Source: JBBSBR01 sp038251135
Lineage (GTDB): Bacteria; Patescibacteriota; Saccharimonadia; UBA4664
Length of the DNA stretch: 42,891 bases
Assembly: GCA_038251135.1 (NCBI GenBank)
Contig: JBBSBR010000007.1
Location: 1 to 42,891, forward strand
Direction of reading: 5' to 3'
Shown here: positions 39,380-42,891 of the stretch, piece after piece
Position numbering within the stretch: the stretch's first letter is position 1
Layout: each line of letters starts with the position of its first letter
The notes under the pieces: model-generated
The model's input: the letters and a program-made list of their open reading frames with translations, nothing else
Databases searched by the model: none
Told to the model about the DNA's origin: nothing
Program-made: the position numbers and the translations under genes

Positions 39380-41104
39380 ATGAAGCGCTTTATTCCTCTA
39401 CTGGGCCTGGCGATCCTCTTGCTGCTGCCGTTGCAGGCCGTCCGGGCCAGCGGCGGCGAGCGTATAACCAATTTTCAGTCGGTGGCGTCGCTAGGTACCG
39501 ACGGCGTACTGCACGTAATTGAGACGATTACCGTCGACTTTGGAAATAATGTCCACCACGGCATCTACCGCAATATTCCTGTGATCGAGCGCAGCGGCAA
39601 AGACGCGTATTACTACCGATTTAAGCTCAACGGCGTGTCGAGCAGTACCGGCGCACCGGCCGGCATCGCCTCGTTGAGCCAGCAGGCAGACAATGAGCAG
39701 ATTCAGATCGGCGATGCCAATAAGACCGTCCAGGGAATTCAATCCTATACCATCAACTACCAACTCTGGCTATTCGTACTCCATAGCGGATCGTTTGACC
39801 GGGTAAATCTAAATATTACCGGCCAAAATTGGGACTACCCGATCGATCACGCCACACTCCATCTCACTCTACCGGTAGCGCCGGTTGATACCCCAGCCTG
39901 CTATACCGGCACAACGGGATCAACCGCCAACGATTGCTACGTTGACCATTCCGGCACAACCGTAGACGTCGTATCGATCACCGGATTCGCACCCGGCAGC
40001 GGTATGACGGTGGATATGAACTTGCCGGGAGGCAGTTTCAATTCTTACCTCGTGGCCAACCAACGGCCGCCGCTATCAACTGCCTACGTGATCCTCATCG
40101 GTCTGGTTGGGACGGCTTGGCTGGTCGGCCTCTACATCCTGTTGGGTTTCATACGGCGGGCAGTTGCCAATACCCGGCTCAAACGGGCACAAACCTTAGT
40201 TGCCCAATATGAGGCGCCGGATGGTCTGACGCCCGGGCAGATCGGCTTGCTCGTGGATTCCAAAAGCGACATGACGGAATTTACCGCAACCGTCATAGAT
40301 CTGGCGGTAAGGGGGTATATCAAGATTACCAGGCTCGAAACCAAACGACTCGGACTGTTTAAACAGGTTGATTACCAATTTAACCGGCTCAAGACGGCTG
40401 ACGGTCTCTCGGATTATGAGAGTAGCGTCTACGATCTGATGATGGCTCTGGGAGATGAGAGCAAGCTTAGTTCTTTAACTGCAAGTTCCCGGGGGATTAC
40501 CAATCAACAACTTATCCTGCAGATGCGTACTGATTTGGGCGGCAGCCTGAAAACCGCCGGCTACTATGGCAGCCGTGCCGACCTGGTGGGTGCCAAGAGC
40601 TGGGGTACGGTAATTCTGGGGATGATTTTGAGCGGAGTCGCCCTCACCGGCGCAACGGCACCGGGAGTGATCGCCTTTTTAGCAGGAGTAGTCATGCTGT
40701 CATACGGCTTCATCCGGCTGCGTAATTACCCAGCCTTAACAGCAGCCGGTGCTACCGAATGGGCCAAGGTCGAGGGTTTCAAACTGTACCTGAGCGTGGC
40801 CGAAAAGGATCGTATTAACTTTACCGATGCTCCGGAGCGTACCCCGGAGCTCTTCAATAAGCTCCTGCCGTATGCCGTAGCTCTGAGCGTGGAGCAGAAA
40901 TGGGCCAAACAGTTCGACGGAATCGACGTCACCCCGGCCAATGGTTGGTACGGCGGCTACGACGGTACATCCTTTAACTCGGCCGCTTTTGCTACTTCTT
41001 TTGCCGCTACTTTGGGCAGCTCCATGAACAGCAGTTTTGTCGGCTCGAGCGGAAGCGGCGGTGCCGGTGGTGGCGGCGGCGGGGGTGGCGGCGGGGGCTG
41101 GTAA
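39380..41104 (+). CDS. DUF2207-family membrane protein
   Basis: A 574-aa protein: signal peptide (1-23), an extracytoplasmic beta domain starting ITNFQSVASLGTDGVLHVIE with HHGIYRNIPV, typical of DUF2207, membrane helix near 235-258, a cytoplasmic region with LTPGQIGLLVDSKSDMTEFT and TVIDLAVRGYIKI, two further helices near 410-450, and a C-terminal tail of Gly/Ser ending in a long Gly run and Trp. Family function is unknown; CPR and Gram-positive genomes carry it widely. Probably leaderless. Confidence 0.85.
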   Translation: MKRFIPLLGLAILLLLPLQAVRASGGERITNFQSVASLGTDGVLHVIETITVDFGNNVHHGIYRNIPVIERSGKDAYYYRFKLNGVSSSTGAPAGIASLSQQADNEQIQIGDANKTVQGIQSYTINYQLWLFVLHSGSFDRVNLNITGQNWDYPIDHATLHLTLPVAPVDTPACYTGTTGSTANDCYVDHSGTTVDVVSITGFAPGSGMTVDMNLPGGSFNSYLVANQRPPLSTAYVILIGLVGTAWLVGLYILLGFIRRAVANTRLKRAQTLVAQYEAPDGLTPGQIGLLVDSKSDMTEFTATVIDLAVRGYIKITRLETKRLGLFKQVDYQFNRLKTADGLSDYESSVYDLMMALGDESKLSSLTASSRGITNQQLILQMRTDLGGSLKTAGYYGSRADLVGAKSWGTVILGMILSGVALTGATAPGVIAFLAGVVMLSYGFIRLRNYPALTAAGATEWAKVEGFKLYLSVAEKDRINFTDAPERTPELFNKLLPYAVALSVEQKWAKQFDGIDVTPANGWYGGYDGTSFNSAAFATSFAATLGSSMNSSFVGSSGSGGAGGGGGGGGGGGW

Positions 41105-41118
41105 CCGGTTGGCTCAAA

Positions 41119-41147
41119 TTGCCGATCCAGCAGAGCGAGCTTATACT
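41119..41147 (+). promoter_or_regulatory. Promoter of the FtsB/DivIC-like gene (leaderless)
   Basis: TTGCCG (41119-41124), 17 bp, TATACT (41142-41147), 8 nt, ATG. No SD; same layout as at 39343-39371. Confidence 0.65.
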
Positions 41148-41155
41148 AAAAGCAT

Positions 41156-41536
41156 ATGAAGCTTCCCCGCCTCACTCCCATCAATATCTTAAACGGCATC
41201 GGCATTGTGGCGGCGCTGTACATACTCGTTCTACTGGGACAGACGGTTAAGCGAAATTACGATTTGAGCAAACAGATCGATACGCTGCGTACGCAAATCG
41301 CCCAACTGCAGGATCAGAAAGACCAGCTGGCTTATAGCATCCAATATTTTCAAACCGACTCGTTCCGTCAGCGCGAAGCCCGAGCCAAGCTGGGACTCCA
41401 GGCCCCGGGTGAAAACGTCATCAGCTTGCCCGAGAGTACACCGGCGCCGACTATCGCCCCATCGGCGGTCAAGGCGGCCAAGACCAAATCGAATTTCCGT
41501 CAATGGATCGACTTTTTTACGGGCGCCTCAAGCTAG
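41156..41536 (+). CDS. FtsB/DivIC-like septum protein
   Basis: A 126-aa bitopic protein: short cytoplasmic N-terminus, one membrane helix (about 11-28), a coiled coil (LSKQIDTLRTQIAQLQDQKD) and a C-terminal motif with FRQREARAKLGLQAPGENVI, matching the DivIC/FtsB ending where the ARxxLGxxxPGE segment is conserved. The Pro/Ala/Lys-rich tail is longer than usual. It would bridge FtsL and FtsQ at the divisome. Its TAG shares CTAG with the opposing gene. Confidence 0.8.
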   Translation: MKLPRLTPINILNGIGIVAALYILVLLGQTVKRNYDLSKQIDTLRTQIAQLQDQKDQLAYSIQYFQTDSFRQREARAKLGLQAPGENVISLPESTPAPTIAPSAVKAAKTKSNFRQWIDFFTGASS

Positions 41537-42669
41537 CGCAAGTACTTCGCGCTCAGCATCAGTCCGCCGGTTACCCACCAGATGGCGACGATCGAAATCA
41601 AAACGCCCAGAATCGGCAGACTCGTGATGGCGACAAAGATTACGATACCCGCAATCGTAGCCCAGAGCAGTGAGTCCTGATTCCATTTGGCACGCTTGAG
41701 CGTGTACCGGCCGACGGCAATTCCCGCAAAAATTGCACTCGTTGAGAGCAGCAGTATCCACAGAACCAGTCCCAACAGAGCGAGCGGTATGCCGACAAAA
41801 GTCAAAAACACCAATATGCCGATCACCGGCAGGGCCACCTGACCCACAAATCCCCAACCGACGCTGGATCCAGGACGGTCGAGCATACTGGTCACGAGGC
41901 GATTCAGCGGCCGCGGTGCCAGCCAAGCGAGCGGTACGGCGATCACCAGCAGGGCTACCAGGACGTACAGCCTCCCAGCCAGCCAGCCGGCAAATGAGAA
42001 ACCGGGGCTGGCGGGCTTGGCAGCCCCTTCGGGCAGATCGGAGCGAGTAATGGTACCGCCAACCTTGGCCTGATCGATAGTAAAGGTTGCCGAGCTGGCG
42101 TAGCCCAGATTTCCCGCAATCTTGGCTTCGTTGCCCAGACTAAGCGACTTAACTATCACATCGACGTTACCACCGACGGTACTTTCAAGATTGAGCGTGG
42201 TCATTGAGCCGTAGAGGTTACTGCCAACCGGAGCACTCACCACGGCAGTCTCAGCCCAAATCCCCGCTTCGCCGCCGACGCTGGCGCTTGAGCCAAAGTT
42301 AAGCGTCTGAGCGGCGACGTTTAAGTTCTTGCCAATGGTGCCGTTGAGCGCCACGGTTTGGCCGGCCACCCTGACGTTCCCGGCAACAGGGCCGTTAATA
42401 GTCAACGTCTGTGCCACGCAGAGGACGTCGCCGCTGACCGGACCGTTGATCGTAACAACCTGACCCGCACAGATCAGATCGCCGTTCACGGTACCGTCGA
42501 TCACGACGTTCTGACCCGACGCGTATAACGTCCCGCTATTAGTTTCGGACTTAGCCAAGTTCACATTAGTACCCGTCTTGGCGCTGGCAGCCAAAACGGT
42601 CGTTGGAACCAAGACTGCAAACAGGGCCAGGACACCGGCTGATGCAAATGTCGTGAGCAATTTCTTCAT
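41533..42669 (-). CDS. Secreted bactofilin-like repeat domain plus membrane domain
   Basis: A 378-aa protein: signal peptide (1-28), a beta-helix of bactofilin-like turns (about 50-200; NVVIDGTVNGDLICAGQVVT, TLTINGPVAGNVRVAGQTVA), then four or five membrane helices (about 225-375). Bactofilins form cytoskeletal filaments, but here the repeat domain should be outside the cell, so a surface scaffold role is inferred. TATAAT lies 15 nt before the ATG, with GGGG as weak SD. Confidence 0.8.
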   Translation of the reverse strand: MKKLLTTFASAGVLALFAVLVPTTVLAASAKTGTNVNLAKSETNSGTLYASGQNVVIDGTVNGDLICAGQVVTINGPVSGDVLCVAQTLTINGPVAGNVRVAGQTVALNGTIGKNLNVAAQTLNFGSSASVGGEAGIWAETAVVSAPVGSNLYGSMTTLNLESTVGGNVDVIVKSLSLGNEAKIAGNLGYASSATFTIDQAKVGGTITRSDLPEGAAKPASPGFSFAGWLAGRLYVLVALLVIAVPLAWLAPRPLNRLVTSMLDRPGSSVGWGFVGQVALPVIGILVFLTFVGIPLALLGLVLWILLLSTSAIFAGIAVGRYTLKRAKWNQDSLLWATIAGIVIFVAITSLPILGVLISIVAIWWVTGGLMLSAKYLR

Positions 42670-42684
42670 AGCAAAACCCCACTA

Positions 42685-42690
42685 ATTATA
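42685..42690 (-). promoter_or_regulatory. -10 box of the bactofilin-like gene
   Basis: Minus-strand TATAAT, 15 nt before the ATG; no convincing -35. Gives a leader of about 8 nt. Confidence 0.45.
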
Positions 42691-42750
42691 TCTGCCTCAA
42701 TAATACACCCATTTTCGCTCTGGGAGGCGTTTCGGCGATGCGGACTGGCG

Positions 42751-42779
42751 TTGACTCTTGAGTTCAAAACTGCTACAAT
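42751..42779 (+). promoter_or_regulatory. Promoter of tRNA-fMet
   Basis: TTGACT (42751-42756), 17 bp, TACAAT (42774-42779) with TGC extended -10; 31 nt before the tRNA. Confidence 0.8.
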
Positions 42780-42810
42780 CACTTGCGTCCGTGGAGTTAC
42801 AAATACATAT

Positions 42811-42885
42811 CGCGGGGTAGAGCAGTGGCAGCTCGTCGGGCTCATAACCCGGAGGTCGTAGGTTCGAATCCTACCCCCGCTACCA
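42811..42885 (+). tRNA. Initiator tRNA-fMet (anticodon CAT)
   Basis: Acceptor begins CGCGGGG and ends CCCCGCT, leaving an unpaired C1-U72, the initiator hallmark (C-A in E. coli). The anticodon stem has the three G-C pairs (GGG/CCC) around CTCATAA; T-arm GTAGG TTCGAAT CCTAC; A73 and encoded CCA. Confidence 0.95.
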
Positions 42886-42891
42886 AAGAAA

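Overview
The window looks like chromosomal DNA from a streamlined bacterium of the Patescibacteria (Candidate Phyla Radiation). Candidatus Saccharibacteria is my best guess, inferred from gene content (PilM/N/O-type pilus, competence ComEC, stand-alone malic enzyme, ruvC-yebC, DUF2207 and bactofilin-type membrane proteins) and very tight packing with many ATGA overlaps. UGA acts as an ordinary stop, which argues against the recoded Gracilibacteria/Absconditabacteria. GC is moderate (a little above half by eye). No database search was possible, so the lineage is an inference.

Layout. 1-5995 (+): the distal part of a type IV pilus operon: end of a pilin, three pilin-like proteins, then pilM-pilN-pilO and a small pilP-position gene. 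5992-8351 (-): a 61-aa gene, ruvB, an unknown gene and ruvA. 8480-15032 (+): an alpha-glucan cluster: glycogen synthase, PHP hydrolase, GH57 enzyme with a UVR-like tail, APH-fold protein with an altered catalytic loop, and a short glucan phosphorylase; a PHP paralogue (15113-15994, -) faces it. 16296-19357 (-): comEC, a 98-aa gene, yebC, ruvC. 19562-20803 (+): a GH37 trehalase. 20867-22430: orphan genes around tRNA-Lys. 22567-27062 (-): hrcA-grpE-dnaK-dnaJ with a perfect CIRCE operator on the promoter; dnaJ is bracketed by two fold-back repeats. 27081-28846: malic enzyme and a Bcp peroxiredoxin. 28858-30220 (+): an orphan module ending in two 38-codon single-span membrane miniproteins. 30234-36668 (-): lepA, murJ, ftsH, tilS. 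36693-39292 (-): an orphan-gene island between two CAU-anticodon tRNAs, built from repeated promoter and terminator modules. 39380-42669: a DUF2207 protein, an FtsB/DivIC-like protein and a bactofilin-like membrane protein. 42811-42885 (+): initiator tRNA-fMet.

How it works together. The pilus genes and ComEC fit surface attachment and DNA uptake; RuvABC resolves recombination intermediates. The glucan cluster plus trehalase and malic enzyme suggest storage and use of glucose polymers. HrcA/CIRCE control of GrpE-DnaK-DnaJ and FtsH form the protein quality-control set. MurJ, the FtsB-like and bactofilin-like proteins serve the envelope and division. All three CAU-anticodon tRNAs (initiator Met, elongator Met, Ile2) are here, and tilS, whose product makes the Ile2 anticodon isoleucine-specific, lies directly behind one of them.

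Most unusual: (i) the island 36802-39216, where three transcription units share matching promoters and a near-identical terminator, with a decayed tRNA 3' end before one unit; (ii) the two tandem 38-aa membrane peptides; (iii) -10 boxes repeatedly 6-8 nt before the start codon, implying leaderless mRNAs for housekeeping genes; (iv) the glucan cluster with its degenerate kinase-like protein.
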